From Chitinophagales bacterium (GTDB lineage Bacteria; Bacteroidota; Bacteroidia; Chitinophagales; Chitinophagaceae), in assembly GCA_015654695.1 (NCBI GenBank), contig JAATGJ010000122.1:1-46490 (forward strand): a stretch of 46,490 nucleotides of DNA. The letters are read 5' to 3'. The notes below the pieces were generated by a model. It was given only the letters and a program-made list of their open reading frames with translations. It did no database searches and was not told the DNA's origin. Shown here in pieces: positions 9,754 through 18,313 of this stretch (the stretch's first letter is position 1; every line of letters starts with the position of its first letter). The position numbers and the translations under genes were made by a program.

Positions 9754-9967
9754 CTATTTAGACCTCTCTTCTTCATTTATAATTTGGCCTGTCGGACTAT
9801 ATTCCCTTTTATTAATAAGTGAACCATTGTCATTAAAATACAATACTGACTTAATTACCCATACAGTACTATCATAAAAATCATTTGCATATCCATGCAT
9901 TTCTCCGTTTTCCCAGTTTCTAAAACTTTTCAACGATCCACTCTGGTAAAAATAATATGCGGGGCCA
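9754..9967 (-). pseudogene. Out-of-frame C-terminal part of the MORN-repeat lipoprotein
   Basis: Directly downstream of the 86-codon MORN frame, one frame over, translation gives GPAYYFYQSGSLKSFRNWEN, then GEMHGYANDFYDS and LYFNDNGSLINKREYSPTGQ, ending at a TAG whose last base is 9754. This is the expected continuation of the Y-x-N-G-x-L repeats. Restoring one base in the four-base A-run of the coding strand (9968-9971) would read GKKNGPAYYFY and join both parts into about 145 residues. It is either a true frameshift mutation or a one-base sequence error. Confidence 0.75.
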
Positions 9968-10190
9968 TTTTCTTTCCTTTTTTGAATATCACTGTTTGTT
10001 CGATCTTCCCGTTTTCATAAAACCATAAAGATTGCCCATCTAATACCTGATTTTTATATCTCTTTACAAACTTTAATTTTCCATTAGGATGATATTCATT
10101 TTTTACATCAGGGTCATGATCTTGACATGAAAGAAATAACACAATTAAAATAGAATAACTCGCTAGTATTATTGTTTTTCTTTTTAACAT
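9930..10190 (-). CDS. MORN-repeat (YwqK-like) lipoprotein, N-terminal part of a frameshifted gene
   Basis: The 86-codon frame has a lipoprotein signal (LFLSC, Cys 22) and two repeats of the bacterial MORN-variant type (NEYHPNGKLKFVKRYKNQVLDG, roughly 33-54, and SLWFYENGKIEQTVIFKKGK). Proteins of this kind are often labelled YwqK-family antitoxin, but their role is not established. The last 12 residues are out of register: the repeat continues in another frame to 9754. The locus is AT-rich and lies alone between a bidirectional terminator and the convergent end of the MG2-type gene. Confidence 0.7.
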   Translation of the reverse strand: MLKRKTIILASYSILIVLFLSCQDHDPDVKNEYHPNGKLKFVKRYKNQVLDGQSLWFYENGKIEQTVIFKKGKKMAPHIIFTRVDR

Positions 10191-10315
10191 CTTTTATAAT
10201 TTTTTTCTTACCGAACGAGTGTCCAATAAGAAATGTTTTCAGGCGACAGTCAGATGGCTTTGTGTGTGGATATGTGGCACTCGCCGTCGAATTCAAATTC
10301 AACCTACTTTCTTTC

Positions 10316-12739
10316 TCATCTCACTATCCTCTCCATATACACCAGTTTCCCGTTTGTAGTAAATCCCTGTACTACGATCTTGTATTCTTTACATTGATCA
10401 GTATTGAAAAAAGAAACAGGCACTTTACCATCTTCCGGTATATAGGTCAGCGAAGGATTCCAGTACAGCGTTTTGCGGTTATCGTTTTTAATAGCTGTTT
10501 TGGCGGAGGGGTTATAATCAGGAGAATAAAAAAGAGTAGTCTTTGAGAAACCGGGAATTTTAAATTTATTCGTGTATTCATATACACTATTGGTGGTAGC
10601 GTCTTCTCCTCTTTTAGTATAAACAGCAAGCGCCCCGCCTACACCCATGATGCCCGAACCATAGATGCGCACCAGCGCTATATCATTCATCGGAACGCCC
10701 ATGAGTACAGACGCATCCACTATCATTTCATCCAGGTATAGGGTCATAGCGATGGGCTGCCCGCTCCCCAGGCTGAACATATTGCGATACACCAGGAAAT
10801 AGTTGGGCATATTACCCATTACCTGCATATACGAATAACGTCCCTTCAGGTAGTTAAAGATATTTCCCCCGAGATAAGAAGGCTTGTTATTAATAAAATC
10901 AATGGTACTGCGGGCTGATCCCGAAAAAAGCCCCTTGCTGTACCGCTTCTCCAGTTGCTGTGTCGGGTTCTTCGCTTTACTGGTTACTACCAGTTCTTCC
11001 AGTTCTTTATAGGCAGTATCAAAATCAATAGCAGGCTGGGCAGGGATAACGGGTTTTGTTTTCAACTGCTCATTTGTTTTTAAAAAAACAGGTATCTGCG
11101 CTGCAATGGTAGCAGGCTGTGCACGGATATTATATATTTCAGTCAATGGCGTTGAAAGAATATCCAGTTCTACTTTTTTGTCACGGTTCCTGTCTGCATT
11201 ATTTTTTACATAGATCAATGCCGTGTCTTCATAAAAAAGACCGGGCGCTTCAAAATAACCGGCATCATCCGTTGTCGCGGTAAATGAATTAACAGCGGAA
11301 TCTTTAGTATGAATAATAAAAACCAGTTCTGCACCCGGCAATGGTTTTTTATTCCTGTCAGCAAATGCCTTGCCCCGCAATGGAATGAAATTCTCAGTAA
11401 CAGGTGAAAGTTTGGCTGTGGCTAATTTTACCAATGCCCGCCAGTTCCATTTATATTCATTGGTTAATAACAGAAGATCAATAGCGTCATTCCTTTCTTC
11501 GCCGGTAAGCTGCCCGGTTTGGTAAAAAAGATTATTCGCTGTGGTTGCAAGGTTACTGGTTACAAGTGTGGCGGCGATTATATTATCATCGGTTACCGGC
11601 AAATGTGTTTGTGCCATATCTGTTACTGATATGGAAAAAGTGCCTTCCAGGGAATCAGGAAGCATAAAATCAAACCGGTTCTCCTTTCTTTTGGCAACAC
11701 TGGTGGCCACAGCAGTTAATGCAGCTTCAACAGTATCTTTCCGGCTGTTCACAAAACAGGTCCTTTCCGCCAGTACTTTATTGTCTGCATTAAAAACAGC
11801 AACATGCAGCAACCCGCCCGGAAGATCTTTTACTGGAACCCTGCCCATAAAATGACCATTGCTTTTACTGATATCTATTTTGAAAATAATGACCTGGTCC
11901 ATTTCTCCAATTATATAAGCCGGTTTTCGTTGTGCATTACCTGCAAACCGGCTGTTGACGATCAGTCTTTTTTTCAATACTTCATCTACTATCAGCAGGT
12001 TGGTTCCTTCATCGCTTGTCGCAGGTAGTTGTACAGCCCGGGAAGCGCCGGAGGGAACTGTATAATGCGCGAAGTATTGTTCGCCTTTCTTGGCTGTTAT
12101 CTCTGCTTTACCCATACCATTATATTCGGTAGCAAATGCGACAACATCATTACCCTGGCTGTCTTTGATCATACCGGTTACATTAGTGGGTTTGCTCTGC
12201 TGATCTGTGGCAGTAAAAGCCAGTATATTTAATTCATCTGCCAGGAAATCGCCGCCTTCTGTGAAGAAGCGGAGAGAAATATGGGTTACTGGTACCGCCT
12301 TGTCAAAATAATCAGCAGAAGGTAATACGGGGATCGGTTTGTAATAAAAATTGTCCGCGCCTGTATTCAGCATGTGCTGGGTATATAGCCGGAAAATATA
12401 AGTTCCGTAAACAAGATCGCGTGGTAAGGATAAACTTCCCCCGGCTGAACCAACAGTAACAGGTAGTAATTGTGAAGCAATGATATCCCCGGTTTCGCTG
12501 ATCAGTTCTGCTTTCACCACCGTACTGAATATACCGGGGCGTCCATCAACAGTAATATAAGCTTTGAACCAGATGGTTTCACCGGGCTGGTAAAATTGCT
12601 TATCAAAATGGGTAAACAATTTTTCAGGTTTGCGGCCTGCGTTTACGCTATCCAGGATGCTCTCCGGTGTCTGGGCATAGCCGGAAAAAAAGAAAAGGAA
12701 TAATAGAAGTAACGGTAAGACAGCTTTTGAGATTCTCAT
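10316..12739 (-). CDS. Secreted MG2-type (macroglobulin-like) protein with TonB-plug-like C-terminus
   Basis: The open frame extends to 12901, but the internal ATG at 12739 begins a signal peptide (MRISKAVLPLLLLFLFFFSGYAQ) and is the better start, giving 807 residues. Near the N-terminus FTHFDKQFYQPGETIWFKAYI is the MG2-type strand motif seen in large Bacteroidota envelope proteins. Further immunoglobulin-like stretches follow, including a regulatory-like domain at about 450-520 (LRGKAFADRNKKPLPGAELV). The C-terminal segment (about 600-730) has a plug-like pattern (LYLDEMIVDASVLMGVPMND, IARLYGSG-like VRIYGSGIMGVGGALAVYTK). Such proteins are common in the phylum and of unknown function; an envelope or transport role is inferred. 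Confidence 0.75.
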   Translation of the reverse strand: MRISKAVLPLLLLFLFFFSGYAQTPESILDSVNAGRKPEKLFTHFDKQFYQPGETIWFKAYITVDGRPGIFSTVVKAELISETGDIIASQLLPVTVGSAGGSLSLPRDLVYGTYIFRLYTQHMLNTGADNFYYKPIPVLPSADYFDKAVPVTHISLRFFTEGGDFLADELNILAFTATDQQSKPTNVTGMIKDSQGNDVVAFATEYNGMGKAEITAKKGEQYFAHYTVPSGASRAVQLPATSDEGTNLLIVDEVLKKRLIVNSRFAGNAQRKPAYIIGEMDQVIIFKIDISKSNGHFMGRVPVKDLPGGLLHVAVFNADNKVLAERTCFVNSRKDTVEAALTAVATSVAKRKENRFDFMLPDSLEGTFSISVTDMAQTHLPVTDDNIIAATLVTSNLATTANNLFYQTGQLTGEERNDAIDLLLLTNEYKWNWRALVKLATAKLSPVTENFIPLRGKAFADRNKKPLPGAELVFIIHTKDSAVNSFTATTDDAGYFEAPGLFYEDTALIYVKNNADRNRDKKVELDILSTPLTEIYNIRAQPATIAAQIPVFLKTNEQLKTKPVIPAQPAIDFDTAYKELEELVVTSKAKNPTQQLEKRYSKGLFSGSARSTIDFINNKPSYLGGNIFNYLKGRYSYMQVMGNMPNYFLVYRNMFSLGSGQPIAMTLYLDEMIVDASVLMGVPMNDIALVRIYGSGIMGVGGALAVYTKRGEDATTNSVYEYTNKFKIPGFSKTTLFYSPDYNPSAKTAIKNDNRKTLYWNPSLTYIPEDGKVPVSFFNTDQCKEYKIVVQGFTTNGKLVYMERIVR

Positions 12740-12940
12740 GTGACGGCAGATTAAGGTAAAAAGGTCAATCGAAAATAGTTTTTTTAGATTCAGTAAATAA
12801 AAAAATACTGTTAAGTAAACGCTGATTTTTTTTTTTCTGGCACCCGCTAAGTGGAAATCCGGGATTTTTTCATTGGAATAAATTCCGCCACTCGTTTTCA
12901 TACTGACTGGTCAAGGGAGAAAAACAAATCAGCACACTCT

Positions 12941-13006
12941 ATCCGCGAAATCTATATCAATCCTCAAATCCGCGATAATATCTGTTTAAATCCCGGTAAT
13001 CTGCGA
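12941..13006. repeat. Array of ATCCGCGA-type direct repeats upstream of uppS
   Basis: ATCCGCGA occurs at 12941 and 12968, and the one-base variant ATCTGCGA at 12999, spaced 27 and 31 bases. The last unit abuts the promoter -7 box of uppS. Similar ATCCGCGAAATCTGCG-type stretches recur between genes of Bacteroidota genomes, from memory. Confidence 0.55.
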
Positions 13007-13014
13007 TACCTTTG
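13007..13014 (+). promoter_or_regulatory. Promoter -7 box of uppS
   Basis: TACCTTTG matches the Bacteroidota -7 consensus TAnnTTTG exactly and lies 17 bases before the uppS ATG. A TTTA at 12985-12988, 18 bases upstream, can serve as the -33 element (consensus TTTG). Confidence 0.5.
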
Positions 13015-13031
13015 CTGCCCTGAATTTTATT

Positions 13032-13793
13032 ATGTCACAGCTCCTCGAAAAAATAGATAAGAGCCATTTGCCGCGCCACATTGCCATCATCATGGATGGA
13101 AATGGACGCTGGGCTAAAGAGCAGGGACAAGACCGCCTCTTTGGTCATTTTCATGGAGTGGAAAGTGTACGCAATATTGTAGAAGGCTGTGCTGAACTGG
13201 GTATTGAATACCTTACGTTGTATGCTTTTTCTACTGAAAACTGGGACAGGCCTGAATATGAAGTAGTAGGCCTGATGGAATTGCTGGTAAATACAATAAG
13301 ACAGGAAGCGGAAACGCTCCATAAGAATAATATCAGGTTGCATGTGATCGGTGATATGAGTATGCTGCCGGAATATGCGAAGAAGGAATTAGGCGAGGCG
13401 CTTGAAATGACGAAAAACAATACTGGGCTCAACCTGGTAATGGCGCTGAGCTATAGCGGAAGATGGGAATTGCTGAATGCCGTAAAGAATATTGCCCATG
13501 AAGTAAAAGAAGGCAGGCTGAACGTGGAGGCGATCAACCAGGATGTATTGCAACGGTTTCTGACTACCAGCAACTTCCCTGATCCCGAACTGATGATCAG
13601 GACCAGCGGGGAGTACAGGATCAGTAATTTTTTGTTGTACCAATTGGCCTATGCGGAGTTGTATTTCACTCATGTTCGCTGGCCCGATTTCAGAAAAGAA
13701 AACCTGTATGAAGCCATAGTGGATTTCCAGGGCAGGGAGAGAAGATTTGGAAAAACCGGTGAACAGGTAAGTAAAGAGTCAGTGAGTCATTAG
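13032..13793 (+). CDS. uppS: Isoprenyl transferase (undecaprenyl diphosphate synthase)
   Basis: The 253-residue product is a cis-prenyltransferase. It condenses isopentenyl diphosphates onto farnesyl diphosphate to make the C55 lipid carrier for peptidoglycan and O-antigen. Diagnostic motifs in order are HIAIIMDGNGRWA (catalytic Asp 22), GHFHGVESVRNIVEGC, LTLYAFSTENWDRP, LNLVMALSYSGRWE and the C-terminal PDPELMIRTSGEYRISNFLLYQ and FTHVRWPDF. Length is normal for the family. It heads the envelope cluster and is followed by bamA on the same strand, as in many Bacteroidota. It has its own promoter box at 13007. Confidence 0.96.
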   Translation: MSQLLEKIDKSHLPRHIAIIMDGNGRWAKEQGQDRLFGHFHGVESVRNIVEGCAELGIEYLTLYAFSTENWDRPEYEVVGLMELLVNTIRQEAETLHKNNIRLHVIGDMSMLPEYAKKELGEALEMTKNNTGLNLVMALSYSGRWELLNAVKNIAHEVKEGRLNVEAINQDVLQRFLTTSNFPDPELMIRTSGEYRISNFLLYQLAYAELYFTHVRWPDFRKENLYEAIVDFQGRERRFGKTGEQVSKESVSH

Positions 13794-13836
13794 GCTACTA
13801 AGGCATTCAAGGCAAATACATATTGGGGACTGGCAG

Positions 13837-13888
13837 TGACTTTTATGACTTCAATGACCAGTATAGCCAACATGACTTTTATGACTTC
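13837..13888. repeat. Direct repeats TGACTTTTATGACTTC between uppS and bamA
   Basis: The 16-base unit TGACTTTTATGACTTC occurs at 13837-13852 and again at 13873-13888. Half units TGACTTC and TGACCA lie around them. The 237-base gap between uppS and bamA has no convincing gene. Confidence 0.6.
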
Positions 13889-13987
13889 TTTGACAGTCTT
13901 GCCTGAACACTTTCGATATTTACCGTTAATTTGCCGCGGCAATAAAGCTGGCGGCCATTTATAAAATTCACATAACAAGCTAATTGC

Positions 13988-14007
13988 ATCCCCGTCTCAG
14001 GCGGGAT
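13988..14007. repeat. Degenerate GC palindrome in the bamA leader
   Basis: ATCCCCG and CGGGAT face each other around a short centre containing CAGG. It resembles the CCCGCC...GGCGGG palindromes found elsewhere in this window and would form a small hairpin in the bamA 5' leader. Confidence 0.4.
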
Positions 14008-14030
14008 TCTGACTGACTGAATTATTAAAC

Positions 14031-16769
14031 ATGCGACAATTTTTACTTCGTATCAGTGCTTTTTTGATAGCTGTGGTTGCCTCTGTACTTACCGTACATG
14101 CGCAGGAAGATACTTCAAAACCTACCTCCGTTGATCCCGATCTTCTGTCGCTGGAGAATGCACGTATCCCCAAAGAATATATAGTGGCTGGTATTGCTAT
14201 TACAGGCATCCATCACTTGGATACTTCCATCGTGCTTTCTATTTCCGGCATACAGGTGGGGGACAAAATAACGATTCCCGGCAGTGATGTTTTTGCAAAA
14301 GCTATTCAAAATCTGTGGAGGCAAAAGCTTTTTTCCAACGTACAGATATTTATCATTAAAGTGCAGGGAGATAATATCTGGATAGAAATAAATGTAGCAG
14401 AACGTCCCCGGCTGGGCAATTTTAAATTTATTGGAACCAAAAAGACGGAATCGGAAGAACTCCAGGGAAAGATAGGTTTGGCGAAGCAGACCATCATTAC
14501 AGAAAACATGCGGAGAAATATTATTGAGATCACTACAAAATATTTCCAGGATAAAGGGTTTCAAAATATACAGGTAAGGATAGAAGAGAAACCCGATCCT
14601 TCTTTTGCCAACTCCAATTTTATTACCATTTACGTGGACAAAGGCGGCAAGGTGCGTATTGACGAGGTCAGGATATTCGGAAATGAAAAGGTGGAGGAGC
14701 AGAAGATCAAGAAGCAATTGAAGGGCACTAAGGAAATGAGCAGGCTAACGCTATGGCCAATAACCATTCCCAGCCCCTACGGAGAAACAAAGAAATTGAG
14801 CTTCAAACAATATGTAAACGACTGGGGTTTTCTTTCATTCAGCAAAACAAGAGATGTACTGGATCCTTATTTCCGGTTCAAATTGCTGAGTTCCGCCAAA
14901 TTCAATCCTAAAAAATACGAAGAAGACAAAGAGAAAATAGTAAGGTATTACAATTCTCTTGGTTTCCGGGATGCGCAAATAGTGGCGGATACGATCATCA
15001 GTGATCCATCTATAAGCCGCAATAAAATAAATGTTGATATTAAAGTAAATGAAGGCCGCCGTTACTATTTTGGCAACATTGCCTGGAAGGGTAATGCAAA
15101 ATATTCCGACTCCCTCCTCAATGTGGTACTCGGCATCAGCAAAGGCGATATTTATAATCTTGATATATTAAACAAACGCCTTGGTAAGGAAATGACGCAG
15201 GAAGGCGGGGATATCAGCGGTTATTATATGGATGACGGGTATCTTTTCTTCAGGGTAGAAGCAGTAGAAACTGCTGTATATAATGATACGATTGATCATG
15301 AAATAAGAATTACTGAAGGCCCGCAGGCAAGGATAAAGAATGTAACAATTGCCGGGAATGAAAGAACAAAGGATCATGTAATACGCCGTGAATTAAGAAC
15401 CATACCCGGCGAACTGTTCAGCCGTACAGATCTTATCCGTTCACAACGTGAGTTGTCCAATCTTAATTATTTTAACCAGGAAACGATTAATCCGGGTGTA
15501 GTACCCAATGCTGAGGATGGTACTGTTGATATCAACTGGAAAGTGGAAGAAAAATCATCTGACCAGTTGGAGCTGTCCGCAGGCTGGGGTGGTGGTATCG
15601 GCCTGACCGGTACTTTGGGTGTTACTTTCAATAACTTTTCTATTAAAAACATCTGGAAAAAAAGTGCCTGGGATCCATTGCCTACCGGCGACGGGCAGAA
15701 GCTGAGCCTTCGTGTTCAGTCTAATGGTAAAGCCTTCCGTTCCTATAACTTTTCATTTACTGAACCATGGCTGGGTGGCAAAAAAAGGAATTCATTTACT
15801 ATTGGTTATAACAACAGTAAATACTCTAATGCATACGACTATACAACCGGCAGGTTTGATAATGCAAAATCAGATACCAATTATCTTAAGGTAAACGGGT
15901 TTTCCGTTGCCCTGGGCAAACAATTGAAATGGCCTGATGATTATTTCAGCCTGGTATATACATTGAATTTCACACAGTATAAAACACGGAACTACCCGAT
16001 CTTCCAGGGCGTAGAGGATGGCACGTCCAACAATTTCAGCATAAAGATCGCCCTGCAGCGTTCATCTGTATTTGATCCTATCTTCCCGAGAAGCGGTTCT
16101 AATTTCTTGGCGAGTGTTCAGTTTACTCCGCCTTATTCGTTGTTCAACCCGGATCTGGTTACTTCCAGCAATCCCTATAAAAATCCTGAATACCACAAAT
16201 GGCGTTTCAATGCAGAATGGTATGTGCCTATTGGTAAACCCATGGGAGCAGATAAGAACCGCCAGTTTGTATTGAAGATGGCAGCCAAATATGGTTTTAT
16301 GGGCAGGTATAATCAAAAGCTTGATTACTCTCCGTTCGAAAGGTTCCAGGTGGGTGATGCAGGATTGACAAATAATTTTGGGTTACTCGGTTATGATATT
16401 GTTGCACACCGTGGTTATCCTGTGTATGAATCATCCGATCCTTCGGTGAACCCTGATCAGCAAAACGCCAGCAGGTTCTTTACTATTTTTAATAAATACC
16501 AGTTAGAAATGCGTTACCCGCTGGTAACAAATCCCGGCAGTACGATCTATGGACTGGCATTTTTTGAAGCGGCAAACGGGTGGTATAATTTCAAAGATTA
16601 TAATCCATTCAGGTTGCGGCGCAGTGTGGGTGTAGGTATGCGCTTCTTCCTGCCGATGTTTGGTTTGCTTGGGTTTGATTATGGAATAGGGCTTGATCGT
16701 ATTACACCGGGCGGCGGATTGAAAAACGCTTCCAGGTTTACCTTTATGCTTGGGTTTGAACCAGAATAG
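14031..16769 (+). CDS. bamA: Outer membrane protein assembly factor BamA
   Basis: The 912-residue product has a signal peptide (LTVHAQ, about residue 25), then periplasmic POTRA domains (about 50-510) and a 16-strand Omp85 barrel (about 520-912). POTRA signs are VAGIAITGIHHLD, WIEINVAERPRLGNFKFIG, GKVRIDEVRIFGNEKVEE, IKVNEGRRYYFGNIAWKGN and ITEGPQARIKNVTIAGNERT. Barrel signs are the conserved FDPIFPRSGSNFLASVQFTPP (the VRGF/RSG region of the family) and GVGMRFFLPMFGLLGFDYGIG near the C-terminus. It folds beta-barrel proteins into the outer membrane, including SusC in this window. The OmpH/Skp-like chaperone genes follow directly. Confidence 0.95.
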   Translation: MRQFLLRISAFLIAVVASVLTVHAQEDTSKPTSVDPDLLSLENARIPKEYIVAGIAITGIHHLDTSIVLSISGIQVGDKITIPGSDVFAKAIQNLWRQKLFSNVQIFIIKVQGDNIWIEINVAERPRLGNFKFIGTKKTESEELQGKIGLAKQTIITENMRRNIIEITTKYFQDKGFQNIQVRIEEKPDPSFANSNFITIYVDKGGKVRIDEVRIFGNEKVEEQKIKKQLKGTKEMSRLTLWPITIPSPYGETKKLSFKQYVNDWGFLSFSKTRDVLDPYFRFKLLSSAKFNPKKYEEDKEKIVRYYNSLGFRDAQIVADTIISDPSISRNKINVDIKVNEGRRYYFGNIAWKGNAKYSDSLLNVVLGISKGDIYNLDILNKRLGKEMTQEGGDISGYYMDDGYLFFRVEAVETAVYNDTIDHEIRITEGPQARIKNVTIAGNERTKDHVIRRELRTIPGELFSRTDLIRSQRELSNLNYFNQETINPGVVPNAEDGTVDINWKVEEKSSDQLELSAGWGGGIGLTGTLGVTFNNFSIKNIWKKSAWDPLPTGDGQKLSLRVQSNGKAFRSYNFSFTEPWLGGKKRNSFTIGYNNSKYSNAYDYTTGRFDNAKSDTNYLKVNGFSVALGKQLKWPDDYFSLVYTLNFTQYKTRNYPIFQGVEDGTSNNFSIKIALQRSSVFDPIFPRSGSNFLASVQFTPPYSLFNPDLVTSSNPYKNPEYHKWRFNAEWYVPIGKPMGADKNRQFVLKMAAKYGFMGRYNQKLDYSPFERFQVGDAGLTNNFGLLGYDIVAHRGYPVYESSDPSVNPDQQNASRFFTIFNKYQLEMRYPLVTNPGSTIYGLAFFEAANGWYNFKDYNPFRLRRSVGVGMRFFLPMFGLLGFDYGIGLDRITPGGGLKNASRFTFMLGFEPE

Positions 16770-16854
16770 TAGTGGGAATTAAATGGGAAGAAATGTATCT
16801 GCCAATTATTTACACTCATCCATTATCTTTTATTACTAAATAAATTTTTTACTA

Positions 16855-17370
16855 ATGAAGAAGATACTATTTATTGCCTGTTGCTTCCTGTTTGCTGCAA
16901 CAGCGTCTATGGCACAGAAATATGCTATCATAGACACCCGGTACATACTTGATAAGATGCCGGATTACACGAAGGCGCAAAAACAACTGGACGATATAGC
17001 TATTGACTGGCAAAAGGATATTGACAGCAAACAGGCAAGCCTGGACAAGATGTACAAGGACTTTGAAGCCGAGCAGGTAATGCTAAGCGACGATCTGAAG
17101 AAAAAAAGAGAAGACCAGCTCTTTGTAAAGGAAAGGGAATTGCGGGACCTGCAACGCAAACGGTTTGGTTTTGAGGGTGATCTGTTTAAAAAAAGACAGG
17201 AACTGATAAAGCCGATCCAGGATAAAGTATATAACGCTGTACAGAAGATTTCTGTGGCCAGGGGCTATGATTTTGTGCTGGATAAAAGTGAAGGAATTAC
17301 CATTATCTTTGCCGACCCTAAATTGGACAAAAGCGAGGATGTATTAAAGGAACTGGGTGTGAGAAGCTAA
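16855..17370 (+). CDS. OmpH/Skp-family periplasmic chaperone (first of three)
   Basis: 171 residues with a signal peptide ending near ATASMAQ (residue 20). The mature part begins KYAIIDTRYILDKMPDYTKAQK, the usual OmpH beta-strand start, then a long charged coiled coil (about 40-125) and the closing SVARGYDFVLDKSEGITIIF strand. This is the classical Skp architecture: trimeric jellyfish chaperones that hold unfolded outer membrane proteins for BamA. It lies 85 bases after bamA. Confidence 0.92.
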   Translation: MKKILFIACCFLFAATASMAQKYAIIDTRYILDKMPDYTKAQKQLDDIAIDWQKDIDSKQASLDKMYKDFEAEQVMLSDDLKKKREDQLFVKERELRDLQRKRFGFEGDLFKKRQELIKPIQDKVYNAVQKISVARGYDFVLDKSEGITIIFADPKLDKSEDVLKELGVRS

Positions 17371-17506
17371 TATTGAAATGCTGGACTGCCCCGATGAATA
17401 TCGTGTCGTGCGTCAAAAGACTGGGGTGTTAAAGAAAAGCAAATGGGCAACTAAATTTTGAAATAAGTACTCTATTCAAAGCATATTTTAAATCAAAACA
17501 ATAAAG

Positions 17507-17522
17507 GTCCCGGGTGAGGGAC
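17507..17522. repeat. Small hairpin in the leader of the second ompH-like gene
   Basis: GTCCC and GGGAC flank GGGTGA, forming a 5-bp stem 24 bases before the start codon. It is too weak to be a terminator and has no T-run. Confidence 0.35.
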
Positions 17523-17545
17523 GACAGGAAAGAAAAATAACAGTT

Positions 17546-18100
17546 ATGAAAAAATTGAAAGTCCTTGCGGTAGTAGTTGGTTTGTTAGTAACAGGCAGCG
17601 CTATGGCACAAACAAAATTCGGTTATATCCGTGTAGATGACGTAGTGGCATTGATGCCTGGTACGACAAAAATTGACTCTATACTGGAACTTTACCAGAG
17701 AGATACTATTCAGCCGGAGTATGCCAGCGTAGTAGAGCAATACCAGTTTAATGACAGCCTTTACAGGGATTCAACAAAAACACCTAAATCGGTCCGGGAT
17801 GAAATAGCGAAAAAATTGCCCGGTCTTATATACCAGATTCAAAACTGGCAGCAAATTTCACAACAGGCTATTGAAGCCAAGCAGAATCAATTGCTTTCCC
17901 CCATTTATGCTGAAGTATATGCTGCTATTAAAGCAGTGGCCAAGGAAAAGGGTTATACACATGTACTGAACAAAGAAGCATTTTTAGTAGCTCCGGAAGG
18001 AGATGATATGATTGTAGCGGTGGCTACAAAACTAAAATTAAAACTGCCCCCACAGTTACAGCCAGGCTATAAACCGCCAACAGGTACAGGTATCAGATAA
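17546..18100 (+). CDS. OmpH/Skp-family periplasmic chaperone (second of three)
   Basis: 184 residues with a signal peptide (LLVTGSAMAQ). KFGYIRVDDVVALMPGTTKIDSI is the OmpH-type first strand and helix, and AIKAVAKEKGYTHVLNKEAFLV the closing strand. The helical middle (about 45-125) is rich in Gln and differs from the charged coil of the first copy, with segments YQIQNWQQISQQAIEAKQNQ. A proline-rich tail follows. It is followed by its own terminator at 18118. It probably duplicates the Skp role with a different client set; that is inference. Confidence 0.85.
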   Translation: MKKLKVLAVVVGLLVTGSAMAQTKFGYIRVDDVVALMPGTTKIDSILELYQRDTIQPEYASVVEQYQFNDSLYRDSTKTPKSVRDEIAKKLPGLIYQIQNWQQISQQAIEAKQNQLLSPIYAEVYAAIKAVAKEKGYTHVLNKEAFLVAPEGDDMIVAVATKLKLKLPPQLQPGYKPPTGTGIR

Positions 18101-18117
18101 TTCCTATAAGATCTTGT

Positions 18118-18156
18118 AAGCCCCGTCTCGTAAATGATGAGACGGGGCTTGCTTTT
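18118..18156 (+). terminator. Terminator after the second ompH-like gene
   Basis: A perfect 12-bp stem (AAGCCCCGTCTC and GAGACGGGGCTT, 9-base loop) followed by GCTTTT. It separates the second and third ompH-like genes. Confidence 0.8.
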
Positions 18157-18313
18157 GTATGACATAGATATTATACCGCAAGGATGATTTGCTGAAATAC
18201 CCGTTGATAGCAAGACGCAGGTTTGCAGGATAAGTCCTATTTTCACAAAATCCGGACAGTATAGGCTCTGTTCACCCGGATAAAATCAATTACTAAAATC
18301 AACTATAGTTTTT

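Noticed and set aside
12740-12901. N-terminal extension of the MG2-type protein
   Set aside because: It would bury the signal peptide 54 residues inside; the ATG at 12739 gives a proper secretion signal.
14115-14717. Open frame of 200 codons antisense to bamA
   Set aside because: Lies wholly within the POTRA region of bamA and has no family features.
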